NCBI GenBank assembly: GCA_008671285.1
Contig: RPYR01000147.1
Location: 1 to 9,302, forward strand
Length of the DNA stretch: 9,302 nt
Reading direction: 5' to 3'
Origin: Collinsella aerofaciens
Lineage (GTDB): Bacteria; Actinomycetota; Coriobacteriia; Coriobacteriales; Coriobacteriaceae
In this document: positions 1 through 6,404 of the stretch, piece after piece
Layout: each line of letters begins with the position of its first letter
How positions within the stretch are numbered: position 1 is the first letter of the stretch
Made by a program: the position numbers and the translations under genes
The notes under the pieces: generated by a model
Seen by the model: the letters and a program-made list of their open reading frames with translations, nothing else
Database searches by the model: none
What the model was told of the DNA's origin: nothing

Positions 1-1
1 C

Positions 2-1192
2 GACCAGCTCTACCTGATCGACCGCCTGGAGCAGTCGCTCGCCAAGAGCTATGCCGAGATCCTGCATCTTGAGTGGGGCGCCAAGGTGACCATCGACCGC
101 ACCACCGGCAAGATCTACGTCTACCGTCTGGAGCCGATCGACGATTCCATGGACGAGGAGGGCAACTTCACCGAGTTCGAGGAGATCGACGTCACTCCCA
201 AGAACACGAGCCGCATCGCTGCCCAGCACGCCAAGGCCGAGATCAACGCCATCGTGCGCAACTCCGCCCGCGAGCAGATCTACGAGGAGTTCTCTGGCCG
301 CATCGGTGACCTCATCAGCGGTACCGTGCTGCAGTCCACGCCCGACTTCACGATCGTCAAGATTCGCGAGGGCGTCGAGGCCGAGCTGCCGCACTTCGAC
401 CAGCGCCGTTACGAGAACGAGCGCAACGAGCGTCCGATGGGCGAGCGCTACCTGCACAACCAGCACATCAAGGCCGTGATCATCGACGTTCGCGACCCCA
501 ACTCCAACCTGCAGCCGGTTCGTGGCGAGCACAGCCGTCCGCCGATTGTCATCTCCCGTACCCACCCCGAGCTCATGCGTCGTCTGTTTGAGCAGGAGGT
601 GCCCGAGATCTATGAGGGCACCGTCCAGATCAAGTCGATCGCACGCGAGCCCGGCCAGCGCTCCAAGGTCGCCGTCCACTCGCTCGACGACCGCCTGGAT
701 CCCGTGGGCGCCTGCGTCGGCCCCAAGGGCAGCCGTGTTCGCGCTGTCGTGGGCGAGCTCCGTGGCGAGCGCGTCGACGTCATCCTTTGGGATGCCGATC
801 CTGCCGTCTACGTCGCCAACGCCCTGTCGCCCGCCAAGGTCACCCGCGTCCTCATCGACGAGGAGAAGGCCTACGCCGGCGTCATCGTGCCCGACGACCA
901 GCTGTCCCTCGCCATCGGCAAGGAGGGCCAGAACGCCCGCCTCGCCGCGCGCCTGACCGGCTGGCACATCGACATCAAGTCCGAGACCCTTGCCGCCGAC
1001 ATCCTCAAGAACGTTCCCGTTCACGAGGAGCCCGCCGCCGACCTGATCGGTGACGAGGAGGACGAGGACGTCCGTCGCTGCGAGTTCGTGTCCGAGGACG
1101 GCATCCAGTGCCGCAACCAGGCCCGTCCCGGCTCCCGTTTCTGCGGTGTCCACGACACCGACGCCTTCGATGATGCGGAGGACCTGATCTAG
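2..1192 (+). CDS. nusA: Transcription termination/antitermination factor NusA (5' partial)
   Basis: NusA binds RNA polymerase and nascent RNA and modulates pausing, termination and antitermination. The reading frame is open from the first bases, so the true start lies upstream; 396 residues are visible and probably only 10-30 are missing. In order I see the end of the N-terminal polymerase-binding domain, an S1 domain (about 300-560, ending in the conserved SRTHPEL), KH1 (VPEIYEGTV, then [14 protein letters not shown] with its GxxG loop, about 600-780) and KH2 (NALSPAKV, then [18 protein letters not shown], about 810-970). These are diagnostic of NusA. After KH2 comes an acidic linker and a Cys/His-rich tail (see 1079-1153) that I do not know from standard NusA. 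The S1 domain has two extra loops. The gene leads the cluster into infB, the usual bacterial order, and uses almost only C/G-ending codons, as expected for high expression. Confidence 0.97.
   Translation, partial: DQLYLIDRLEQSLAKSYAEILHLEWGAKVTIDRTTGKIYVYRLEPIDDSMDEEGNFTEFEEIDVTPKNTSRIAAQHAKAEINAIVRNSAREQIYEEFSGRIGDLISGTVLQSTPDFTIVKIREGVEAELPHFDQRRYENERNERPMGERYLHNQHIKAVIIDVRDPNSNLQPVRGEHSRPPIVISRTHPELMRRLFEQEVPEIYEGTVQIKSIAREPGQRSKVAVHSLDDRLDPVGACVGPKGSRVRAVVGELRGERVDVILWDADPAVYVANALSPAKVTRVLIDEEKAYAGVIVPDDQLSLAIGKEGQNARLAARLTGWHIDIKSETLAADILKNVPVHEEPAADLIGDEEDEDVRRCEFVSEDGIQCRNQARPGSRFCGVHDTDAFDDAEDLI
1079..1153 (+). other. C-terminal CCCH putative zinc-binding motif of NusA
   Basis: Near the NusA C-terminus three cysteines and one histidine are spaced C-x9-C-x10-C-x2-H (Cys codons at 1079, 1109 and 1142; His codon at 1151), with [11 protein letters not shown] at the end. 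From memory, this spacing and the PGSxxCxxH ending match small Cys-rich modules of the DUF5763 type, of the form C-x9-C-x10-C-x2-H. An acidic run (GDEEDEDV) precedes it and another acidic stretch follows to the stop codon. Metal binding is inferred from the residue pattern only. Confidence 0.7.
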
Positions 1193-1205
1193 CGCGCGGT
1201 CGCGC
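1192..1205 (+). repeat. Short inverted repeat at nusA stop
   Basis: GCGCG and CGCGC flank the 4-nt loop CGGT, giving a 5-bp all-GC stem that begins on the last base of the nusA stop codon. No U-tract follows. It could stabilise the upstream mRNA or be chance in GC-rich sequence. Confidence 0.4.
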
Positions 1206-1247
1206 CGGGCAGGTCCCAGCGCATCCCCCACGCTCGTTCAGTCTCTA

Positions 1248-1262
1248 GGCACCCAAGGTGCC
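1248..1262 (+). repeat. Perfect 6-bp hairpin in the infB leader
   Basis: GGCACC, loop CAA, GGTGCC forms a perfect 6-bp stem with a 3-nt loop. It ends 9 nt before the infB Shine-Dalgarno. No T-run follows, so it is not a classic terminator. A role in translation control or RNA processing is possible but is inferred from position only. Confidence 0.5.
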
Positions 1263-1271
1263 AGAAAGGGT

Positions 1272-1277
1272 AGGTGA
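1272..1277 (+). promoter_or_regulatory. Ribosome binding site of infB
   Basis: AGGTGA lies 6 nt before the ATG at 1284 and pairs with the UCACCU of the 16S rRNA 3' end. It fixes the infB start. Confidence 0.8.
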
Positions 1278-1283
1278 AGTCAT

Positions 1284-3998
1284 ATGGCAAAAGTCCGTGT
1301 GTCCACCCTGGCCAAAGAGTTCGGCATGACCTCCAAGGAACTGATGGGTCATCTCGCCGAAATGAAGATTCCCGCTAAGTCCGCTTCCTCCGCTCTGGAG
1401 GACGCATACGTCGCCATGGTCCGCAAGCAGCTCGCCTCGGTGATCGAGGCCCGCGCCCAGGAAGTCGAGGCCGCCAAGCAGGCCGAGGAGCAGGCCGCTG
1501 CCGCCGAGGAGGCAGCACGCGCTGCCGAGGCCGAGCGCGAGCGCATCGCCGCCGAGAAGGCACGCGAGGAGGAGCGCCGCCAGTTCGCCGCTGCCCGGGC
1601 TGCCGAGGAGGCCGCCCGCGCCGAGGCCGAGGCCAAGAAGAAGGCCGAGCAGGAGCGTCTTGCCCGCGAGAAGGAAGAGGCTGCCCGCGAGGCCCAGCGC
1701 CGCGCCGTTCCCGCTTCCGATTCCGGTTCGCGTTTCCGTTCGCTGCTCGACCAGATCGCCGCACAGGAGACTGTGCTCAAGGAGAAGAAGGACGCCGAGG
1801 AGAAGGCCAAGGCCGAGCGCGCTGCCGAGCGCGGCAACCGTCGTGGCGGCAACAACGACCGTCGCGGTGGCCGTCGTAACGATCGCAACGCCTCCGACAA
1901 CAACTCCGAGCGCAACGCCTCCGAGAGCCGGCCGCACAGCCATCGCACCAATGCCAGCAACAACGTCGCTGCCGGCATGGATTTCCCCAACCCCGACAAG
2001 CAGGGCAAGGGCAAGAAGCGCAAGGGCGGTCACAACAACGAAGAGGACCACTACAGCCGCATGGCTCGCGAGGCCGAGGAGTACAGCCGCGAGAAGGTGC
2101 TCGAGGAGGCTCGTGCCGCCGTCGAAGAGGCCTCTCGCGAGTCCACCGGTCGTCGCAAAAAGCGCAAGGAGAAGCGCGAGCGCGAGGCCGCAAAGGCTCA
2201 GGAGGAGCGCAAGATTGAGGAGGAGCTGGCCCAGGGCGTGAACCCCGAGGACCTCGACGCCATCACCGTCTCCCAGGGCGTTACCGTCCAGGAGCTTGCC
2301 GAGGCGCTCGATGTTCCGGCCAACGACATCATCAAGCGCCTGTTCCTGCTGGGTACTCCGCTCACGATGACGCAGTCCATGTCCGACGACCTTGTCGAGC
2401 TCGTTGCCGACGACCTGGGCCGTCAGATCAAGATCATCACCCCCGAGGAGGAGAACACCTTCTCGTTCTACGACGATCCCGCCGACCTTAAGCCGCGTGC
2501 CCCGGTCGTCACCGTCATGGGCCACGTCGACCACGGCAAGACGTCGCTGCTCGACGCCATCCGTCACACCGGCGTCGCTGCCGGCGAGGCGGGCGGCATT
2601 ACGCAGGCCATCGGCGCTTCGCAGGTCATGATCAACGACCGCAAGATCACCTTTATCGATACCCCGGGTCACGCCACCTTTACGGCTATGCGTGCCCGTG
2701 GTGCCAAGGTGACCGACATCGTCATTCTGATCGTGGCTGCCGACGACGGCGTCATGCCCCAGACCGTCGAGTCGATCAACCACGCCAAGGCCGCCGGCGT
2801 ACCCATCGTCGTTGCCGTCAACAAGATCGATAAGCCCGGCGCCAACCCCGACCGTGTGCGTCAGGAGCTCACCGAGTACGGAGTCATCCCCGAGGAGTGG
2901 GGCGGACAGAACATGTTCGTCAACATCTCGGCCAAGCAGAAGATCGGTATCGACGAACTTCTGGAGACCGTGCTGCTCCAGGCCGACGTACTCGAGCTCA
3001 AGGCCAACCCGGACACCTTTGCCTCGGGCAACGTCCTCGAGGCCAAGCTCGACAAGGGCCGCGGATCGGTCGCTACCGTGCTCGTGACCCGCGGTACCCT
3101 GCACGTGGGCGATACGCTGGTCGCCGGCCTTACCTACGGCCGCGTCCGCGCCATGCTCGACCCCAAGGGCCGCGCCGTCACCGAGGCCGGTCCCTCCGAC
3201 GCTGTCGAGATTTTGGGCCTGCAGTCCGTGCCCAACGCCGGTGATGAGTTCCGCGTGTTCGAGGACGAGCGCGAGGCACGCGCCCTGGCCGACGAGCGTT
3301 CGCTCAAGGCCCGTATCGAGGAGCAGAGCCGCGTCAAGCACGTCACGCTCGAGAACCTCTTCGAGACCATTGCCGACGCCGAGGTCAAGGAGCTCAACCT
3401 GATCATCAAGGCCGACGTCCAGGGCTCCATCGAGGCTCTTCAGGACTCGCTCGACAAGATGGATCAGTCCGAGGTTCGCATCAACACGATCCACTCCGCC
3501 GTTGGCGCCATCAACGAGACCGACGTCGTCCTGGCCGACGCCTCCAACGCCATCATCATCGGCTTTGGCGTCCGTCCCGACGGTAAGGCCCGCTCCGCCG
3601 CCGAGCGCGAGGGCGTCGAGATCCGTTGCTACGACGTCATCTACAAGTGCCTCGAGGAGCTCGACGCCGCCCGTATCGGCATGCTGAAGCCCACCGAGGT
3701 CGAGGTCGCCACGGGTACCGCGACCGTCCTGGACACCTTCAAGGTGCCCAAAGTCGGTATCGCCGCCGGTGTCCGCGTCGAGGAGGGCGAGATCGCCGCG
3801 ACCGATTCCGTGCGCCTGGTGCGCGACGGCATCGTGGTCTTCAACGGCAAGATCGCCTCGATGCGCCACTACAAGGACGAGGCCAAGAGCCTCAAGAGCG
3901 GTTCCGAGGGCGGCATTGGCCTGGAGAACTTCCAGGACATCAAGCCCGGCGACCAGATCGAGGGTTACCGCATCGACCAGGTTGCCCGTACCGAGTAG
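1284..3998 (+). CDS. infB: Translation initiation factor IF-2
   Basis: IF2 is the GTPase that brings fMet-tRNA to the 30S subunit and promotes 50S joining. The product has 904 residues, close to E. coli IF2 (about 890) and longer than the Bacillus form. An IF2_N module ([15 protein letters not shown]...) opens the protein. A long Ala/Glu/Lys/Arg coiled-coil-like stretch (about residues 55-180) and an Arg/Gly/Asn-rich segment (about 183-228) follow. A second IF2_N module ([16 protein letters not shown]) starts near residue 327. The G domain has G1 GHVDHGKT (413-420), G3 DTPGH (459-463), G4 NKID (513-516) and G5 SAK (549-551), all intact. Domain II ([15 protein letters not shown]), domain III ([20 protein letters not shown]) and the C-terminal fMet-tRNA-binding region complete it. 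The start follows a good Shine-Dalgarno. The end lies 11 bp before rbfA. Confidence 0.98.
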   Translation: MAKVRVSTLAKEFGMTSKELMGHLAEMKIPAKSASSALEDAYVAMVRKQLASVIEARAQEVEAAKQAEEQAAAAEEAARAAEAERERIAAEKAREEERRQFAAARAAEEAARAEAEAKKKAEQERLAREKEEAAREAQRRAVPASDSGSRFRSLLDQIAAQETVLKEKKDAEEKAKAERAAERGNRRGGNNDRRGGRRNDRNASDNNSERNASESRPHSHRTNASNNVAAGMDFPNPDKQGKGKKRKGGHNNEEDHYSRMAREAEEYSREKVLEEARAAVEEASRESTGRRKKRKEKREREAAKAQEERKIEEELAQGVNPEDLDAITVSQGVTVQELAEALDVPANDIIKRLFLLGTPLTMTQSMSDDLVELVADDLGRQIKIITPEEENTFSFYDDPADLKPRAPVVTVMGHVDHGKTSLLDAIRHTGVAAGEAGGITQAIGASQVMINDRKITFIDTPGHATFTAMRARGAKVTDIVILIVAADDGVMPQTVESINHAKAAGVPIVVAVNKIDKPGANPDRVRQELTEYGVIPEEWGGQNMFVNISAKQKIGIDELLETVLLQADVLELKANPDTFASGNVLEAKLDKGRGSVATVLVTRGTLHVGDTLVAGLTYGRVRAMLDPKGRAVTEAGPSDAVEILGLQSVPNAGDEFRVFEDEREARALADERSLKARIEEQSRVKHVTLENLFETIADAEVKELNLIIKADVQGSIEALQDSLDKMDQSEVRINTIHSAVGAINETDVVLADASNAIIIGFGVRPDGKARSAAEREGVEIRCYDVIYKCLEELDAARIGMLKPTEVEVATGTATVLDTFKVPKVGIAAGVRVEEGEIAATDSVRLVRDGIVVFNGKIASMRHYKDEAKSLKSGSEGGIGLENFQDIKPGDQIEGYRIDQVARTE
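1830..1967 (+). other. Arg/Gly/Asn-rich linker segment within IF2
   Basis: Residues about 183-228 of IF2 are dominated by Arg, Gly, Asn and Ser, including [13 protein letters not shown], which resembles RGG-type RNA-binding tracts. The segment is predicted to be disordered and sits between the coiled-coil-like region and a Lys-rich stretch (GKGKKRKGG). Long variable linkers are usual in IF2; the RGG character is what stands out. Confidence 0.6.
1884..1924 (+). repeat. infB: Imperfect tandem repeat in infB linker
   Basis: The 14-mer CGCAACGCCTCCGA occurs at 1884-1897 and again at 1911-1924, a period of 27 bp (nine codons). It encodes RNASDNNSE followed by RNASES. This looks like a small in-frame duplication in the disordered linker. 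Confidence 0.6.
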
Positions 3999-4002
3999 GG
4001 GG
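3997..4002 (+). promoter_or_regulatory. Ribosome binding site of rbfA
   Basis: AGGGGG overlaps the infB stop codon and lies 7 nt before the ATG at 4010. It supports this start over extending the frame upstream into infB. Confidence 0.65.
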
Positions 4003-4009
4003 TAGCGCT

Positions 4010-4420
4010 ATGAAGCAAACGCAGGCAACCCGCCGTCTGGGCGAGCAGCTTCGCGAGAAGCTCGGTTATATCCTGCTCTTTGAGGTTTCCGATCCGCGTC
4101 TCGACCTCGTTACTTTGACTGCGGTCGAGGTCGCGGTGGACCGTTCGTTCGCGCGCGTGTACGTGTCGTGCGATGCGAGCCGATACGACGAGGTCATGGA
4201 GGCGCTCGCAAGCGCTAAGGGCCGTATTCGCAGCCTGTTGGCTCGCTCGCTCGATTGGCGTGTTACGCCCGAGCTCGATTTTCGCATCGATCGCTCGACC
4301 GATGAGGCCGAGCGCATCACGCGTGCGCTGGAAAACGTTCCCGCCACGCTTGCGATCGAAAAGGACGAGGACGGCTATCCGATAGCGGATGCCGCCCAGG
4401 AGGCAGCTTTAGATGACTAA
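4010..4420 (+). CDS. rbfA: 30S ribosome-binding factor RbfA
   Basis: RbfA is a small KH-fold protein that binds the 30S subunit late in assembly and helps 16S rRNA 5'-end maturation. The product has 136 residues, normal for the family (about 115-135). Visible hallmarks are the N-terminal helix (RRLGEQLREKLGYIL), DPRL (28-31) followed by VTLTAVEVAVDRSFARVYVS, the Ala-x-Gly interhelical kink characteristic of RbfA (AKG, 69-71, in SAKGRIRSLLA), and TPELDFRID. The same frame stays open upstream to 3626, but that part overlaps infB, has no Shine-Dalgarno near an ATG and shows no family similarity, so the ATG at 4010 is chosen. The gene follows infB by 11 bp, and its last 8 bp overlap the next gene, which suggests coupled translation. 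Codon use is clearly less biased than in infB. Confidence 0.96.
   Translation: MKQTQATRRLGEQLREKLGYILLFEVSDPRLDLVTLTAVEVAVDRSFARVYVSCDASRYDEVMEALASAKGRIRSLLARSLDWRVTPELDFRIDRSTDEAERITRALENVPATLAIEKDEDGYPIADAAQEAALDD
4398..4403 (+). promoter_or_regulatory. Ribosome binding site of nrnA inside rbfA
   Basis: A consensus AGGAGG lies within the end of rbfA, 9 nt before the ATG at 4413. It confirms that the DHH-family gene starts inside rbfA with an 8-bp overlap. Confidence 0.8.
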
Positions 4421-5456
4421 TTCCGCCGACCTCGCCTCGTGCGAGTCTGCAGATATTCAGCGACGCATCCTCGAGCTCATCGAGGGTGCGTCCTCCATTG
4501 CGATTTCGGGACATACTTCTCCCGATGGCGATGCCTTGGGCTCCGTATTGGGTCTGGGCCTTTCGCTCATGAAGTTTTTCCCCAACAAGGACATTGCCCT
4601 GCTGCTGGCAGACGATGACCCGGTTCCTCGCATCTACCGCTTTATGGAAGGCTCCGATCGCCTGGTGCCGGCAATTGCGTACACCGGCAATCCTGACCTG
4701 TTCATCTCGGTGGACGTACCGGTCGTCGAGCGCCTGAATAACTCTGCCGAGGTGCTTCGCCGCTCCAAGCATGTGGTGTGCTTCGACCACCATCCGGCGC
4801 GCGAGGAGTTTGCCGAGCTCAGCCTGAGGCGCGTTGAAGCTGCAGCCTGCGCTATGATCATCGACCGCTTCTTGGATAATTGTGGCATTGTCGCGCGTGA
4901 TGACGTTGCGACCTGCCTGCTGTGTGGCTTGGTTACCGATACCGGCCGTTTTCAGTACCAAAACGCCGATGCCGCCGCGTTCCATGCGGCATCGCGTCTG
5001 GTTGCCCACGGTGCCGATCCGGCGCGTGTGGCACTCGAGGTATACCAGAGCATGCGCGTTGAGTTTTTGCACCTCAAGTCCATCGTTATGGGCCGCATCA
5101 AGACGGTGGCCCACGGGCGCGTCGCGTATAGCTACGCGTACCAGAGTGACCTTGAGGCTTGCGGCGTCACCTCGGATGAGTGCGACGGCCTGGTCGATGT
5201 GGTGCGCTCGGTGATGGGCGTGGAGGTCTGCCTGTTCCTGAAGGGCATTGAGGGCGATACCAAGGTGCGTGGCAACCTGCGCTCCAAGGGCGACCTCAAC
5301 GTGTCCGAGATCGCTGCTGCCTTTGGCGGAGGCGGACATCCCGCTGCCGCCGGTTTCTCCAACAACGGAACGATTCTCGAGACGCTCACCGTGGCACTTC
5401 CCATGCTGGCCGAGCTGGTAGGGGAGGATCCCGCTTCGGTGACCGTCGAGCTTTAA
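4413..5456 (+). CDS. nrnA: DHH/DHHA1 phosphoesterase, NrnA-type nanoRNase/pAp phosphatase
   Basis: Proteins of this family degrade 2-5-nt RNA and dephosphorylate 3'-phosphoadenosine 5'-phosphate; the mycobacterial relative also acts on cyclic dinucleotides. The product has 347 residues, usual for NrnA (about 310-340). The metal-binding motifs are intact: GHTSPDGDALGS (33-44), the Asp of ISVDVP (D101), DHH (125-127, in CFDHHP) and GLVTDTGRFQY with D176. The C-terminal DHHA1 substrate-binding domain carries FGGGGHPAAAGF (304-315). The gene overlaps rbfA by 8 bp and is followed by truB after 15 bp. The rbfA-nrnA neighbourhood matches the mycobacterial order (rbfA next to Rv2837c). Whether the main substrate is nanoRNA, pAp or linear/cyclic dinucleotides cannot be told from sequence alone. 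Confidence 0.93.
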   Translation: MTNSADLASCESADIQRRILELIEGASSIAISGHTSPDGDALGSVLGLGLSLMKFFPNKDIALLLADDDPVPRIYRFMEGSDRLVPAIAYTGNPDLFISVDVPVVERLNNSAEVLRRSKHVVCFDHHPAREEFAELSLRRVEAAACAMIIDRFLDNCGIVARDDVATCLLCGLVTDTGRFQYQNADAAAFHAASRLVAHGADPARVALEVYQSMRVEFLHLKSIVMGRIKTVAHGRVAYSYAYQSDLEACGVTSDECDGLVDVVRSVMGVEVCLFLKGIEGDTKVRGNLRSKGDLNVSEIAAAFGGGGHPAAAGFSNNGTILETLTVALPMLAELVGEDPASVTVEL

Positions 5457-5471
5457 CTTTTTGGATGGTAC

Positions 5472-6404
5472 ATGGCTCGTCGTACGCCTTCTCAACTGAA
5501 TATGCTGCTCGCCGTCGATAAGCCGGTGGGCTGCACGTCCCACGATGTGGTCTCGCAATGCCGACGCGCCCTCCATGAGCGGCGCGTCGGCCATGCCGGC
5601 ACGCTCGACCCCATGGCATCGGGTGTCATGGTGGTGGGCGTGGGCCAGGCCACCCGTCTGCTGGGTATGCTCACGCTCGATACCAAAAGCTACGTCGCCG
5701 ACATCTCGTTTGGTGCCGAGACCAATACCGATGATGCGGAGGGCGAGGCGGTCCGCACCGTGGCTGTTGCCAACGATCTCCGCGATCCTGCCTATGCCCG
5801 TGAGCACTTGGCCGCTATGCTGGGTCCGCAGATGCAGGTGCCGCCGGCGTTTTCGGCTATCTCGGTCAATGGCGTTCGCGCCTACAAGTCTGCTCGCGAG
5901 GGCAATGCGGTGGACCTACCTCCGCGCTCCGTCGAGGTCTATGCCGCCGACCTGATCGCCGTGGGCGGCGAGGGTGATACGTGTGTGTGGACCGTGGCAT
6001 TCTCGGTGAGCAAGGGCACCTACATTCGTGCGCTCGCTCGCGACCTGGGCCGCGCCTGCGAGAGCGCCGCGCACATTTCCGCGCTGCGCCGCACGGCCTC
6101 CGGTGTTGTTTCCATTGGCGCCTGTCATGCGGTCGAGGAGCTTTCTCCCGAGTCCGCCGCTGGCTTTGCCCTGGATCCCATTGTGGCCTTGGGCGCCACG
6201 CGTGTTGACTTGCCGGGCAATCTTGCCGACGACCTGCTCTGCGGCCGACGCATTCCCGTTGAGCGTGCGCTTGCCGATTTCGATTCCTCGAAGGCGCCGT
6301 TTGCGCTGGTGCTCGATGGGGGACTCAAGGCGCTCGCCCGCATTGAGGGTGGCCGCTTTGTCATGGAGCACGTGTTTCCGCAGGCAATCGGCGGTGTTCG
6401 ATGA
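5472..6404 (+). CDS. truB: tRNA pseudouridine(55) synthase TruB
   Basis: TruB converts U55 to pseudouridine in the T-loop of tRNAs and acts as a tRNA chaperone. The product has 310 residues, typical of the family. The N-terminus has LAVDKPVGCTSHDVV, followed by the catalytic motif GHAGTLDPMASGVM with nucleophile Asp46. KSY places the conserved Tyr at 74, and FGAETNTDDAEG, PPAFSAISVNGVRAYKSAREG and SKGTYIRALARDLG (Tyr184) complete the fold. The C-terminal part (after about 225) is short and less conserved, as in actinobacterial forms. The ATG at 5472 has only a weak GGATGG-like signal a few bases upstream; the next in-frame ATG (5502) has no better one and would cut close to the conserved core. 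The stop TGA overlaps the ribF start as ATGA. Confidence 0.96.
   Translation: MARRTPSQLNMLLAVDKPVGCTSHDVVSQCRRALHERRVGHAGTLDPMASGVMVVGVGQATRLLGMLTLDTKSYVADISFGAETNTDDAEGEAVRTVAVANDLRDPAYAREHLAAMLGPQMQVPPAFSAISVNGVRAYKSAREGNAVDLPPRSVEVYAADLIAVGGEGDTCVWTVAFSVSKGTYIRALARDLGRACESAAHISALRRTASGVVSIGACHAVEELSPESAAGFALDPIVALGATRVDLPGNLADDLLCGRRIPVERALADFDSSKAPFALVLDGGLKALARIEGGRFVMEHVFPQAIGGVR

Larger units (their letters stand above)
1193..1283 (+). other. nusA-infB intergenic leader, no gene
   Basis: This 91-bp gap is the longest non-coding stretch in the window. It contains no plausible ORF, so neither ylxR nor ylxQ is present. It holds a 5-bp GC hairpin at the nusA stop codon, a 6-bp perfect hairpin at 1248-1262, and the infB Shine-Dalgarno. 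No T-run follows either hairpin, so neither looks like an intrinsic terminator. I see no convincing -35/-10 promoter pair. Confidence 0.8.

Noticed and set aside
1192..1262. Intrinsic terminator between nusA and infB
   Set aside because: Two GC-rich stems are present, but neither is followed by a run of T, so factor-independent termination is not supported.
1193..1283. Internal promoter for infB
   Set aside because: I found no convincing pair of -35 and -10 hexamers at suitable spacing in the gap.
1450..1720. Repetitive GCC/GAG/CGC-rich DNA as a possible repeat array
   Set aside because: It is explained by coding for the Ala/Glu/Arg/Lys-rich coiled-coil-like region of IF2. No unit repeats regularly.
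1245..3869. An 874-codon open frame on the minus strand opposite infB
   Set aside because: Its codons are exact reverse complements of the infB codons (same phase). Stops there would need TTA, CTA or TCA codons in infB, which this GC-rich gene avoids. The translation is a Leu/Gly/Ala-rich mirror of Glu, Lys and Ala codons with no family motif.
3626..4009. N-terminal extension of rbfA into infB
   Set aside because: The frame is open, but it overlaps conserved infB coding sequence. A Shine-Dalgarno and normal family length support the ATG at 4010.
4317..5807. A 496-codon minus-strand open frame opposite nrnA and truB
   Set aside because: It is again in phase with the real genes (nrnA and truB share that frame), so it is explained by the rarity of TTA/CTA/TCA codons. 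It spans a gene boundary and lacks a Shine-Dalgarno or recognisable motif.
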